A stretch of 64,000 nucleotides of DNA from Halichoerus grypus. Its lineage: Eukaryota > Chordata > Mammalia > Carnivora > Phocidae. The stretch covers positions 150,835,793-150,899,792 of the forward strand of contig NC_135717.1 in NCBI RefSeq assembly GCF_964656455.1. The letters are read 5' to 3'. How positions within the stretch are numbered: position 1 is the first letter of the stretch; each line of letters starts with the position of its first letter. A program made the position numbers and the translations under genes. The notes under the pieces are model-generated. The model searched no databases. It was given only the letters and a program-made list of their open reading frames with translations, and was not told where the DNA came from. Below, in pieces: positions 11,040 to 22,956 of the stretch.

Positions 11040-11941
11040 ACAATCATTTTTTTAAATGTTTTTATGGTAGTAAAATACACATAACATAAAATTTGCCATC
11101 TTAACCATTTTTAAGTGTACAGTTCAGTGATATTAAGTACATTCACACTGTTGTGCAACCATCACCACCATCCATCCCTATAACTGTTTTCCTTTCTTTC
11201 TTTCTTTCTTTTTCTTTCTTTCTTCCTTTTTCTTTTTTTCTTTTCTTTCTTTCTTTCTTTCTTTTCTTCTTTCTTTTTTTCTTTCTTTTCCTTCCTTCCT
11301 TCCTTTCTTCCTTCCCTCCTTCCTTTCTAAATTTTTTTAGAGAGAGAGAAAGAGGTGGGGTGGGACAGAGGGAGAGGGAGAGAGAGAATCTTAAGCAGAC
11401 TCCATGGCCAACTCAGGGCTCGACCCCATGATCTTGAGATCATGACCTGAGGCAAAATCAAAAGTCAGATGCTCAACTGACTGAGCCACCCAGGTACCCC
11501 TCCATAACTCTTTTAAAACTAAGATTCTGTCCTCATTAAACAACTCCCCATTCCTCTCTCCCCCTCAGCCCCTGGTAACTACCATTCTACTTTCTGTCTT
11601 TATGATTTTGACTAGTCTGAGTACCTCCTCTAAGTGGAATCATACAGTATTTGTTCTTCTATGATTGGCTTATTTCACTTGACATAATCTGCTCAAGGTT
11701 TGTTCATGTTGTAGCATACTGTGGAATTTCTTTCCTTTTTAAGGCTGAACAATATACCATTGTTTGTATAATGCCACATTTTGCTTATCCATTAATTCAC
11801 TGATGGGTATGTGGGTTGCTTCCATATTTTAGCTCTTACGAATAATGGTGTTATAAACATGGGTGTACAAATATCTCTTCAAGATCCTACTTTCAGTTCT
11901 TTTGGGTGTATGCCCAGAAGTGGAATTGCTAGATCATATGT
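11040..11941 (-). mobile_element. Old L1 (L1M group) 3' part, antisense, split by a SINE
   Basis: On the plus strand: 'taaaatacacataacataaa', 'gtacagttcagtgatattaa', 'gttgtgcaaccatcaccacc', then after the SINE 'cctggtaactaccattctac', 'gtgtatgcccagaagtggaa'. This is the reverse complement of old L1 ORF2 end plus 3' UTR. The SINE at 11191-11499 interrupts it. No frame is open. Confidence 0.85.
11191..11499 (-). mobile_element. Can-SINE, antisense, with expanded pyrimidine tail
   Basis: Head (rc) ends at 'gagccacccaggtacccc'. The A-tail side is a tract of about 145 bases of almost pure C/T on the plus strand (11191-11335). An imperfect target duplication, about 11175-11190 and 11500-11514, matches the old L1 context (ataac..tttt). 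The 92-codon frame at 11153-11431 is a low-complexity artefact of this tract. Confidence 0.9.
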
Positions 11942-11969
11942 CATTTCTTTTTTTTCTTTTTTTATTTTT

Positions 11970-12255
11970 TTTTGAGGAACACAATTAAATTTTACATAGG
12001 ATATGCGGCTACCTGAAAATGTAAATAAAGAACAATTTTATGGCAATAAATTGAACACCCAAGTGAAATGGTCAAAGTTTTTAAGACACAAATACTAAAA
12101 TTCATTCAAAAAAGAACAGATAACCTGAATAGGTCTGTATCTACTAAAGAAATTGAATTTGTAGTTAAGAACTTTCCCAAAGACATTACAAGAAAACTGT
12201 AGATAGAGATCCCTCATGAAAATATATGTTGAATTTTTATAAAATATGCAAGTAA
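11970..12255 (+). pseudogene. Old L1 ORF2 fragment, opposite orientation to its neighbour
   Basis: Plus-strand text such as 'gataacctgaataggtctgt', 'actaaagaaattgaatttgt' and 'aagaactttcccaaagacat' is the old L1 ORF2 section at the start of the reverse transcriptase domain. Frames are broken. It sits head to head with the antisense L1M at 11040-11941, which fits a 5'-inverted (twin-primed) insertion. Two separate insertions are also possible. Confidence 0.6.
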
Positions 12256-12261
12256 AATCCC

Positions 12262-12509
12262 TATATATTTTTTTATTATGTTATGTTAATCACCATACAT
12301 TACACATTAGTTTTTGATGTAGTGTTCCATGATTCATTGTTTGCGTATAACACCCAGTGCTCCATGTAGTATGTGCCCTCTTTAATACCCATCACCAGGC
12401 TAACCCAGCCCCCTACCGCCCTCCCCTCTAGAACCCTCAGTTCGTTTCTCAGAGTCCATAGTCTCTCATGGTTCGTCCCCCACTCCGATTTCCCCCCCTT
12501 CATTCTTAT
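12262..12509 (-). mobile_element. Carnivore L1 3' end, 5'-truncated, antisense
   Basis: Same 3' UTR as the copy at 9533 ('tgttaatcaccatacattac', 'acacccagtgctccatg', 'cagagtccatagtctctcat'). It stops at the C-rich run 'ttccccccc' plus about ten bases. I could not find a convincing target duplication. Confidence 0.88.
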
Positions 12510-12649
12510 ATGCTTTGTATGAGGGATAGAGGGAAGAATAGAGCCATATTGTTAACTTTGGCTAACTTGGGGAAATTAAGGATGATGAAGAACTCACTGA
12601 GGTTTTTATCTCTATATTGCTTAAATTTTACAAGCATACATTAATTTTA

Positions 12650-12852
12650 ATTTTAATTTTTTAAATTTATTTATTTGAGATAGAGAAAGAGAGAAAAAGA
12701 GAGAAGGGAGGGGCAGAGGGAGGGAGAGAATCTCAAGCAGACTTTCTGCTGAGCACAGAGCCCAAAGCAGGGCTCAATCCCAGGATCCTGAGATCATGAC
12801 GCGGTCAAAATCAAGAGTTGGACACTTAACTGACTAAGACATCCAGGCACCT
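12650..12852 (-). mobile_element. Can-SINE, antisense, older copy
   Basis: Order on the plus strand: 'aaatttatttatttgag', GA-rich run, 'ctgctgagcacagagccc', 'cctgagatcatgac', head remnant 'catccaggcacctc'. Substitutions in the head and body suggest an older copy. Confidence 0.9.
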
Positions 12853-12959
12853 CTATGAATTTTTAAAATTTAAAAATGTAACTAAAAAAAAAAAGAAAGA
12901 AAGAAACAAACCCTCAAGAGACTCCACTTCATCATTTATGACAAGAGGAAAATTTGAAT

Positions 12960-13045
12960 TCAGCACATCTATTTAATACCTACTAGGTCTCAGCCCCCAT
13001 ATGTGGTGCTGAGGACACAGCAATGAATAAATAAAACAGTATCAG
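12960..13045 (+). repeat. L2-like 3' tail
   Basis: Resembles the L2 3' segment: 'atacctactaggtctcagc', 'gtgctgaggacacagcaatg', 'aataaataaaacag'. Confidence 0.5.
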
Positions 13046-13119
13046 TCTCGATGATCCTTAATAGAGTGAGATGGACAGAAAGGAATTGAGTTTATGTCTA
13101 AATTACAGTTATAATTAGT

Positions 13120-13225
13120 ATGCATGGTCATTGAGAGCATGAACCTCCTCCCTCAGTTTGACAGCACCTAACACAGTGTCTGGCACATAGCTGATATTAT
13201 TTAATAAGTGTTTGGGCAATGAATG
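13120..13225 (+). repeat. MIR3/L2-like tail
   Basis: Contains 'cacctaacacagtgtctggc', 'acatagctgatattatttaa' and a terminal 'aatgaatgaatga', the usual tail of MIR3 and L2-derived SINEs. Confidence 0.6.
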
Positions 13226-15150
13226 AATGATGTGTGTGGTGCAGTAGGGCACACAGAGAAAGTGGACAATTCTACCGGTGGAATGGGAAAGGAGAAAGAG
13301 AGAGGTGGGGGAAGGGCTCTAGTTAGCCTTTCAGAGTTGCAGGTGTTCACAGTGACTGCTAAGGAATAGATGTAGGGAACTCCAAGCAAAGCAAGGTGCG
13401 TATGAAAAGCTGGAATCACTTGGCATGATTAAGGAATGGAAGTTAGTCAGTACAATTGCTGCACTGTAAACAAAGACGGTTGGTTTTGGAAATAAGGCAG
13501 GAAAAGGGCTAAGGAATAGCTTCATTTACCAAGATAAAACATTTAGATTGGAGTTAAGAGATCAGAAAAAGCATATAAGTAAGGCTCTTAGAGGCAAAAG
13601 AGTCTTTCTCTCTCTGACTGAATGTATGTATTTATATATTGGTGTATGTAGGGACCATGATTGTTGGTCACACTTTCTATGAAACAGTGAAATAGGAGAT
13701 AGGAGGTAGGTTCTCTATCAAATAAATAGATGTGAAGATAGCTAGGGTGTGAGAGAATGAAGAGAATGTGTAATTACTGTATTCATTTTATGAGTCTTTT
13801 GTGTCTTCGGGAGGTGGCACCAAAAACTCAAACTCAAATGGAGTTTCTTATATTCGTATCCTGTTGTCTGATCCTGAGGGAATGACCTAGAAACTGCCTG
13901 GCCAAACAATGTCATGGCTGCCTCTGTAACCTCAGCTTTTATGATGAGTGGCCCCAACCCTCTCCTTGACTGGAAATTGTTTCCTACAAAATACGAACTC
14001 TCACGAGTAAGCATGAATGCACAGATAGTAGTCTTCAGAATCCATTTTTGCTTATCTTATAAAATTTCACCTATTTCCAAATACAGACAAATTTAGAGAT
14101 TGATAATCTAAGTAAGTAATTTAGGGCTAAATTCTTTTGACTTGAGAAATCAGGACATTAGGAAATCTTGTTGAATTATTTTCCTCTTTTTATTTCAAAG
14201 TAAACAGTTGACACAACTCCATCCTCATTTCTCCTGTTTGTTTATAGGTATTGAGATTCAAGAGTGGGGGGGGGCCCTCCCTGCCCTCAAGTTTCTGAAA
14301 CAAGTATGAATCCGAGTCCATAAATACAATTGTCTGAGAAACAATATTTGATGTATTTTCCTATAACTCAACTTAATTTCTTACACAGAATCCCCATGAC
14401 ACTGACAAGAACCTCCACCTCTGAAACTTTTAGGATTTCTACCTTGTGGTCCTACTCCAGCTCTTGTTCCAGGATATTACACAGGCAAGGTAGCTGGGAG
14501 GGTAGAGAATGCAGGTGGGAGACAGGGAAGCAATCTGCTTCTCAGTCATTTGTCCACATTGATTTTCACTGGAATATCCATTATCCCCATCTGTTTGGTT
14601 CCCTTCAGATCCAGGATTCTCTGCTCTTCTGAGCTACGATTCTGGCATGGGATTTTTTTTTTTTTTTTTTAACCAGACTGCATATGGGGCCATCTGCCTT
14701 ACGTGCCCCACAGCTATTTCTTTCTTGGGTCTTGTGGCCTTCCCAGCAACACTGTGGTGTACAGTTTTCCTCTGCTTTTGGGACACATAGACCTCTCTAT
14801 TTAGCTTGCCATGTCTCCCCCACCCCAACTCAGAGGTCTTTTTATAAGGATATACAGTAAGGGATTGTTTTTTGTGTGCTACTTTATTTCAAGATAATCT
14901 GTCTATCCCTTCAAATTCCTCCTTCCAAATGTTTAGACATTTTACAAACTGAAACCCAGAAAGACTTGTGGGGAGTTATAGGAAAAGAAAAAGATAATAT
15001 CTCCAAATGTTTACCCACTGTGTTTTTATATATCCTAGCCATCCTTTCTGTTAGGCAACAGTAAAACTGGCAAACACAGACTTTGCCATCCATATATATC
15101 CTTTTGTTAAGGGAGGGAAAAAAATCATATCATACACCTATAGGCTCAGA
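13226..15150. other. Unassigned sequence, no gene seen
   Basis: Frames up to 100 codons (14330-14632, plus) lack domain signatures and have no supporting splice or start context that I can trust. A G run at 14266-14272 and a T run at 14650-14670 are present. Confidence 0.45.
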
Positions 15151-15154
15151 CTTG

Positions 15155-15290
15155 GTTTTATTTAACCAATATTTACTGAACATGTGCTGTTTGTAAAGTA
15201 TGGGGCATAACACAGAGTTGAAGAAAAACAAGATTCCTGTCCTGGAGGAATTTGCAGTCTAGTGAAAAAAGAAAAACTCGAACATAAATA
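15155..15290 (+). repeat. L2 3' tail
   Basis: L2 features: 'accaatatttactgaacatg', 'aagattcctgtcctggagg', 'aatttgcagtctagtg'. Confidence 0.65.
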
Positions 15291-15299
15291 ACAGTAATG

Positions 15300-15885
15300 T
15301 AAAACCAAAAATGATTAATCTGCCCACATGAGTCATAAACAAAGAGCTTTGGGAGCGCTGAGAAGGCGATTAATTTTAATCAGGGGATTGGAGAAAATTT
15401 CAGACCTAGCGCTGACTCATAGCCTACCAGTAAACAGAACGTTAACAACTCTCTGGGCATCTGTGGGGGGCTGGGGGGTGCAGAGAATAGCTCACTACTT
15501 CAACCCCTGGACAAGCTCATGTGTATGCCTTGGAGGGTCCAGAACTTAAAGGTAGTTTTTGTGCTAAGGAACGCTTCCCATACATCCTTGCTCACTGTTA
15601 AGAGACCCTCTCTGCCATTACCTACTTTTCTAAAGCTTCTGCCTTCAGGTCAGTCATTCTCTTGCCTGCTTGACTTTTGGTGGTGGTGGTGGTGGGGTGT
15701 TTGTTTGTTTCTCTGTCTTTTTTAATGTTTCCTTTAGCTGTCCTTTTTCCACTTCAGAGATTGATTTCAAATTCTGAACCCCTTTGTGCTTGGCATTTTC
15801 TGACATAAACTTTGTTCATAAGCCTCAAAGAATCAGAAGCTTTAGGAAAATGACATGGTCAATAAAGCAGAAGAGGAAAATGGGA
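15300..15885. other. Unassigned sequence with a short (TGG)n
   Basis: No gene seen. A (TGG)5-like run lies at about 15679-15695. Confidence 0.5.
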
Positions 15886-15889
15886 TTTC

Positions 15890-16382
15890 TTTTTCTTAAA
15901 AAAAATGCTAAACCCTTAAAAGCATATTACTAAGTGAAAAGAGCCAATCTGGAAAGGCTATCTTACTGTAGGATTCCAATAATATGACAAAACCGGAAAA
16001 GGCAAAATTATGGAGATAGTCAAAAGACCAGTGTTAGCTAGGTGTTTGGGGGCTGGGGGTGGGGAGAGATGAGTAAGCAGAGTACAAAGGATTTTTTTAG
16101 AGCAGTGAAGACACCGTAAGTATGGGTGTATGTCATTATACATTTGTCAAAATCCATAGAATGTACAACAGCAAGAGTGAACAAGAATATAAGCTATGGA
16201 CTTTGGGTGGTAATGATGTGTCAGTGTAGGTTCATCATTTGTAACAAATGTACCATTCTGGTGGGACACCTTGATAGTAGGAGAGTTTCTGAATGTATAG
16301 GGAAAGGGGATATATAGGAAATCTCTGTAGTTTCTACTAATTTTTGCTGTGAACCTAAAACTGCTCTAAAAAATAAAGTCTA
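15890..16382 (+). mobile_element. Old L1 (L1M group) 3' end
   Basis: Closely follows the old L1 3' UTR: 'aaaaggcaaaattatggaga', 'atgtcattatacatttgtca', 'tagaatgtacaacagcaaga', 'aactgctctaaaaaataaag' at the end. Sense orientation, non-coding. Confidence 0.85.
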
Positions 16383-16394
16383 AGTCTATTTAAA

Positions 16395-18235
16395 AAAAAA
16401 TTTTTTAAGTTAGTATGCTTTGTTTCTTCTACCCACCCCCCCCATGAGGGACTGTTCTTATATTTAATCACAGTAGTGCCTTCTGAGTGTCTGTACTAGT
16501 CTCTGTTGTCTGTCAGCCTTGTAGAGTGAAATTGTATTTCACTTTAACAGAACGTAAGTGGTGAGTAAATCTTTCATGCTCCTGGTCCATACATTTTTTT
16601 TAAAGATTCACTGTATTTTTGCTTTCTGTAATAAGTATTGTGCCTTGATGTATACTTCAAAGCGATATGGCCCAGATAAGAAAGGGCAAAAAAGAAAGGA
16701 AAAAATCAATATGGGGAAATATCATTTCTGATTGCTGTGAAACATTTCAACGCTCCCTATTTGTTTTATCACTCAAAGAAAAACTCTGACGGTATATAAG
16801 GCTTATTTAGCACCATACAAAGTGTAGGATGCTAAGGGAAGACAATCTGCCTTGACCAGTCGCCATGGTAACTTCTAAAAGCAAACATTATGTCTGATTA
16901 GGTTGCCCTTCTCAGGAAGAATTGACCAGGAAAAGATCTTTTGAAAAGTTTAAAATGAAGGCTAGGAAGATACTGGTACTAATTCTACACAGCTGCTCTC
17001 CTCCCTGACTCTCCTAATAAGAGTGACTCAGACTATTTTCTAGAACCTTTTCCCACTCCCATAGAGAGCTTCCAATGACATCCTCCCCTTTCGAAAATGT
17101 GCCTCAGCTCGGTTCTTTGTGGTTATTGTCTCCACAGCCCATAATCAGAATTCCAGATATCTTTGTGGTTGCTTGTAAAGAGATTAATGAATGTTCCTGA
17201 AGAAAAAAAAAAAAAAACAATAAAAGAAGTGAAACATAATCGGCTCTAAAAAAAAAAAAAAAGTTGTAAAAGGAAGCAAAAACTCAATCGCGTCTGTCTT
17301 GTAGTAATTTGGGAGGCAGGCAGGCAGCAGAAAGGTGGAAACATTGAAGAAACCAGATGCTTGCTTATGTTAGAATTATTTTGGGGAAAACTCTTATGCT
17401 TATTTTGTGAAAGCTCTTTTGGAAATGCTCTCTGCTTTTAAAAAAGATCCTTGTAAACAAGATTTTTTTTCCACTAAGTTTCTACTACTAGCACTGTGTC
17501 CAGAAAGCATAATGTGTATCCATTATCCTGTTCTTCCTATTTAATATCCTAAATAATGTAAAAAGCAAGTGACTTCACTGGAGGCTGACGAATGTAAAGA
17601 GTGTCACCAAGTAAGGATGTGATAGTTTTACTTCTACTTTAACTGAGAGGGTAAAGTCTTCCTGGGCTGGTGTAATATTTGATAGAGGTGGGCTTAGAGA
17701 AAATTCATGTAAAGTCTGTATGTGCAAACCTTCTGGTGCTTTGTAAACCTAAAACACTAGGCAACATCAAATGCTATTGTCCTCACTTACACTTACACTG
17801 GCGTGGTAAGTAACTAAGGAATCAGTTATTCAACTTAACATAGGAAAAAATCTTTGAATTTGAGCAAAAGGTAAAACTAAGTGTCATCCTTTTTTCCTCT
17901 CTTTATTGAAAGGAAGCAGCTTTTTTTTCTCTGATATACATGAATATTATAACAAATCCTAGAGAGAAATGTGGTAATATACAACAAAATTAAAAATGTA
18001 TAACTCTTTTGCTTAGAGATAGAGCTCCACAAGTGTAAATGGAAATGCATGCATTCCAAGATTCTTATTAAAGCAAAAGATAGGAAGTTGTCTAAACGTA
18101 TTCTGTGGGCAGGAGGTTAAAAAATGATGACATAGTCATATATTATAATACTATTTTGTTTTTAAGAAGAATGAGGACCTGCTATATGGGCCAATAAGGA
18201 ATAATCCCCAAAATATACTCTTAAATGACGAGATA
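16395..18235. other. Unassigned AT-rich sequence
   Basis: Frames are 60 codons or less. Two A runs (about 17203-17220 and 17248-17262) could be old tails, but I see no matching elements. No gene seen. Confidence 0.5.
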
Positions 18236-18244
18236 GCAAATAGA

Positions 18245-18435
18245 TATGTCCTAAGTGTTTTTCTTATATTAACTCATTTGAACCTCACAATAATCCCCTT
18301 GTGTTGGTACTCTTATAATTCCTGTATTATAGAGGAGATGAGGGGCACATAAAGATTAGGTAACCTGCTCAAGGTCACAGAGCTCATAAAGGGTAATGTC
18401 AGGATTTGACCCCAGACATCTAAATTCAGTTTGCA
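18245..18435 (-). mobile_element. MIR SINE, antisense
   Basis: Reverse complement of MIR: 'aactcatttgaacctcacaa', 'agaggagatgaggggcac', 'cctgctcaaggtcacagagc', 'caggatttgaccccagac'. Confidence 0.88.
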
Positions 18436-18504
18436 GGATTAAACATTGAAAAATAATGTAAAGCAATGTATAGAATAGTGTATATAATATACTGATAATG
18501 TGTA

Positions 18505-18655
18505 ACAAAGGATATATATATGCATATATATACATATAATATATATTATATGTATATATACATATATATGTATAATAATATATATAATATATATAATATA
18601 TATAATATATATACATAAGCATATATATTATATATATATATGCTTATGCATACGC
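18505..18655. repeat. AT-rich repeat with two long palindromes
   Basis: About 150 bases of TA with CA/TG interruptions. One perfect palindrome spans 18525-18560 (36 bp, centre 18542/18543). A second inverted repeat has 15-bp arms (cataagcatatatat at 18614-18628 and its complement at 18634-18648) with a 5-base loop. Such sequences can form cruciforms and are often unstable. The minus-strand 88-codon frame here is an artefact of the repeat. Confidence 0.95.
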
Positions 18656-19910
18656 ATGAACAAACACACACAATCTTCGATATTCATGGATTCGTCTACT
18701 TGCTAAAATGCATTTACAACCTCAAAATCAATATTCACCAAACTTCCCAGGTCAAATGAGGTGGCACCTGGCCCTCTTGTTTTTGTTCCTATACCATAAA
18801 TAAGTGTCTTTTTTACAGTGTACTTAGTGCCCGTTTTTTTCTCATTTTTGTGCTTTTAGTTGGTGACTTTGCTGTTTAAAATGGGCCCAAGCATAATAGT
18901 GCAGAAGTGCCCTCCAGTGTTCCTAAGCCCAAGAAGGCTATGATGTGCCTCAGAGAAAATAATGCGTTAGATAAGCTTTGTTTGGGCATGAATTATAGTG
19001 CTGTTGGGTGTTAGATCGATGTTAATGACTCGTAAATAAGATATCTTTAAACAGAAACACATATAAGACAAAGTTATATATTGATCAGTTGGTGACAATG
19101 TTGTGACCAGAGGTCACAGGGTCTTAATTCTGTATTCCACCTAGGAGTAATGATGCAGGAGTTGCTAATTCAATGTTCACCGAGACTCTGGAACACAAGT
19201 ACTGTGAATAACAAGAATCAATTATATACATATGTATGTGCATATATGGGCTTATGTATGTATCACGCATAGAAAAATCTTAAGGTGATAAAATAAACTG
19301 TTTATAGTGGTTGTTTGGGGGAGGAAAACTAAGATACCAGATGGAGTTCAAAAGTGGGAGAAAGACTTTCTTTTCCCCTTATGAAATTTTACTACGTGTA
19401 TCATCTATTGAAATATTTTCATGCAAACATTACAGAGAAAGGAAAAGTTTCCCAAAGTTTTGCATAATCCCACCTTCCTGAAAATGGATTCATAAAAAAA
19501 AGTTTCTAGGCTTTTGAAATGCAAATATAATATACATGATCATACTCTACTATATCTTGCTTTTTTAAACTTTATATGCTGAACTACTTTCTAAGTCAAA
19601 ACATAAAGAGGTACCTATTGCCCCTTTTCCTTCTACGTCCCACCACAAACACAGCCCCATACTGAGACACAGACATCACAGGTTTCGGGCTTTCCAGACT
19701 GCCCTCCCACAACTGGCATTTCTGCAAGACTATAGCAGCAACATTTTGAAGACAAAATCATGTCTTGACTCTGAAATTTAAAGTAAGAACATAGAAGAGG
19801 GTATTTCAAAAAATAAGGAGAATCTCCTGACAAGTTTTGTGATTTTTTATGTTTTTACTTTTCAGCCTGAGCCAGAGAATTTTCATTACAAAAAATAGAA
19901 GAGAAAAAGT
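18656..19910. other. Unassigned sequence, no gene seen
   Basis: Frames are under 70 codons. No clear repeat family. Confidence 0.5.
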
Positions 19911-19914
19911 ATTT

Positions 19915-20090
19915 ACTCTGAGTCAGTCACATACTAGGTACTGTATGCATGTGTATACATATTTTTTGATCTCACACTACTGGAGTTAGATAGAATCGTT
20001 CCCATTTTACAGAGAAAACAGGCTTCCCCAAATGAAGCCATTCACGTCTCTAGACAGCAAAGAAGGGAACCCCCGTCTACATTCATTTTC
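19915..20090 (-). mobile_element. MIR SINE remnant, antisense
   Basis: Reverse MIR signature: 'cacatactaggtactgta', 'tcgttcccattttacagaga'. The 5' half is strongly diverged. Confidence 0.6.
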
Positions 20091-20379
20091 AGACTAAATG
20101 TTTATGGATATTTTTGTCCTAATCCTAATATTTGACAGTCATATCTGCAGGTTATGTGGCCACTTTTTATCAGTATATACAACATGAAATGGCAACCAGT
20201 TTCCCCAAGACCACATAACAGGTGCAATGTGAATTCTAGAACGTAAGAATTAGACTATTGGAGTCACAAGTGCACATGACTCATTGCATTAGACTCATTG
20301 CAATTCTAACCTTTTTGGTACATCCACCTTTTCTAATAAAACTAGTCTTCACCAGGAAGATTCTGATTTTGCTATTCAA

Positions 20380-20380
20380 A

Positions 20381-20410
<30 letters not shown>
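20380..20410. repeat. (AAT)n microsatellite
   Basis: About ten AAT units without interruption. Confidence 0.95.
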
Positions 20411-20411
<1 letters not shown>

Positions 20412-22745
20412 CCCCTTAAGATACTGACACGCCAGCTTAGAGAAAAAGATGATGAAAAATTACAGCTACTTAAGATAATGGCTTCCAGGACCATAGGACC
20501 AAGTTAGGTTGAATATAAATGAGGTCAAGGAATTATTCTCATGATTGTATTTCAATTAGACCTGTTGGTATATTCGGTGTTTAAGTCTGAATTGTAATAC
20601 TCACTAGTTTCCTCTAGAGGGAGAATGAAACAAGAATAGGCAAATAAGAGTATTCAAAGGTGGATAAATTAGAACGATTTTGAAGATCTCCCCTTAACAG
20701 AGAAAAGACATTTTGCCAAAACTGTCATAAGCAAAACCAGAGTGGGTAGTGTTATTGTGATAAATTTTCTAAATACAGTTGAATCAACCTCTAATATAAA
20801 AAGGATCATGTTTTTAGTTCTCCTTTAATTTTGAATAGAAAATAACTGCACACACACAATTTCACCTACTTCACTCTTTATAAATTGCAACAGTATCTAT
20901 ATTCTAAAAGAGATGATGAGCTGCTAAAAACACTTTTTTAAAAAAAATTGTGCATTTAGTACTTAGTATTCATGAAATAAATACTATGCTTATCTACTTG
21001 AATACACAGCAAAGCAGCCTAGGTAAAGGAGGACTCCTGCAAAGCAAATTATCCAATGCTATATAAAATACCACATAAAATTAAGTATCAAGATGATTAT
21101 CCTTCCTCACCCCACAATCTCCTTAGGATGGTCAATGTTCTGCTAAAATGATCCAATCTTTTAAAGTTTGGAGATCCAGAGGAAAACCACTGAAATAAGT
21201 GTTTATGTGCATTGTGCAAGAACTGAAATTCAGGTAGCTTCACTGTTATTACAGAATCTGAAGAAATAAACATCAAAGGGAGATGAGATCACTATCTCCA
21301 GAAATAAAGGTTTCCACAAAAGAAACAATGTGGAAGAAAATTATCCTCTTTGCTAACAATATGGTGATCAGCCTTTCCTGCTTTGTCCTGATGATGAGGT
21401 GATGTCACTGGTCAGAAGCACTGGCCTATTTTCTGTTCTGCCTATGGTGGGTTGAATTGGATGAAAATAAACATCTTACATAACAGGCCGGCTGTGCACT
21501 TCATCTTTTTTTTTTTTTTTCCCCCAAGGAGATTTTCCCAGTGTGAATTCTGCATGTACAATTAACATTGGCGAAATTTCAGCTAAAAAATCTGTTAGGT
21601 TTATAAGCAGATTGACAATACAGCCCATGTATGCTGCCTCCCATTCCCCCCAACCACCCTACTGCCTACGCGCATACTCCCACACACATCATCTCTACCA
21701 CCACTACCTCCACCACCATTGCCTCCACCCCTCTCATAATCAAACCAGCTTTGTACTGAGAGAGAAGGGAAAACAGGCAAGTTAAAATTGAAATTGGTCT
21801 TCAAAGAGTTGTGACAAAATAGAAGATTGCAGATGAGAGCCATTGTCTTATTCCAGTGATGTAAATCAGACCCCCTCCCCCCCAACTCGGGGCTTGCTTT
21901 CTCAAAATTGAAGATGATGAATCAAAGATTACAAGCCAAACCAAAATGATGCAGCCCTACGTTAGTAGCCCTCATGGTCATGAAAAGAGCAAACCCAGCA
22001 GAGAGAATTTTCCATTGTAATTTGTAATAAGTAACACAAGTTCTGGAATTTTCTGTCATGAATCCCGTTTTGTATGGAGGGGTTTATCAATTTTTAGGCT
22101 CTGGCATTTATTGTGGAGGCTACTTATGGAGTGAATATGTTAAACTGAGCATTCAAGTTGGTTTCCCTAATTCCTGAAGATACAATAAAATCAGAAGTGC
22201 CAAAGAGCTGAAGCAAACACACGCTAGAACAGCCTGGATGGAACTCATTTGAAATCAGCAATATAATTCGCAGTGGGTTGGATGGAGCCCGTCAACAGAC
22301 TTAGTGGTCTTACTTCCAGAGAAAATAATCACACAGTTTTTACTCAGTAAAGTAAATATTTGAATACCTATCATATGCCTAACACTCGACAAATATTAAA
22401 TAACCTAAATAGTATAGAGTTGAATTTAGACTACGATATAATATTTTTATATGCTAAGCACTAAATATAAATGTTACTAATCTACAGTTCAAGAGAGGAA
22501 AACCATTAAAAGTAGATGCAAAGGAACAGATGATGAATTAAGATTATCTGATCCTTCCTGGCGCAAAAATAATCACCAGTTCTCTGTTCCAAGTAGAAGC
22601 CACTTTGGAAAGGGCCAAAATGCAACTCTCTTTTGCTGGGCGCATATACATAATGTCAGGTCAAGAAAACCAGTTCTATGCCTATATGTGCATTACTGTG
22701 TATCCATTTAGAAGTTCTGACCTATGTTCAGAGGCTACTCTGTCT
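20411..22745. other. Unassigned sequence, no gene seen
   Basis: The overlapping frames at 21543-21885 (80 and 94 codons on opposite strands) come from a run of CCACCA/CACCAT units (21698-21730) and have no family signature. The remainder shows no repeat I can name. Confidence 0.45.
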
Positions 22746-22749
22746 TTTT

Positions 22750-22880
22750 TTTAAATAGAAGTATATAATTGACATACAATATCCTATTAGTTTCAGGTGT
22801 ACACCATAGTGATTAAGAATTCTTATACATTATGAAATGGTCCCTATGATAAATCTAGTTATCCTCTGTCTTCTATAATG
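22750..22880 (-). mobile_element. L1 3' UTR fragment, antisense
   Basis: Contains 'agtatataattgacatacaa', 'ttagtttcaggtgtacacca', 'ttatacattatgaaatggtc', the reverse complement of a known old L1 3' UTR. Confidence 0.8.
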
Positions 22881-22934
22881 TGCACTAGTATGATACATAC
22901 CTGCTTAATATACACCAGTAATAATGGACAGAGA

Positions 22935-22956
22935 ATATATATATATATATATATAA
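22935..22956. repeat. (TA)n microsatellite
   Basis: About ten TA units. Confidence 0.9.
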
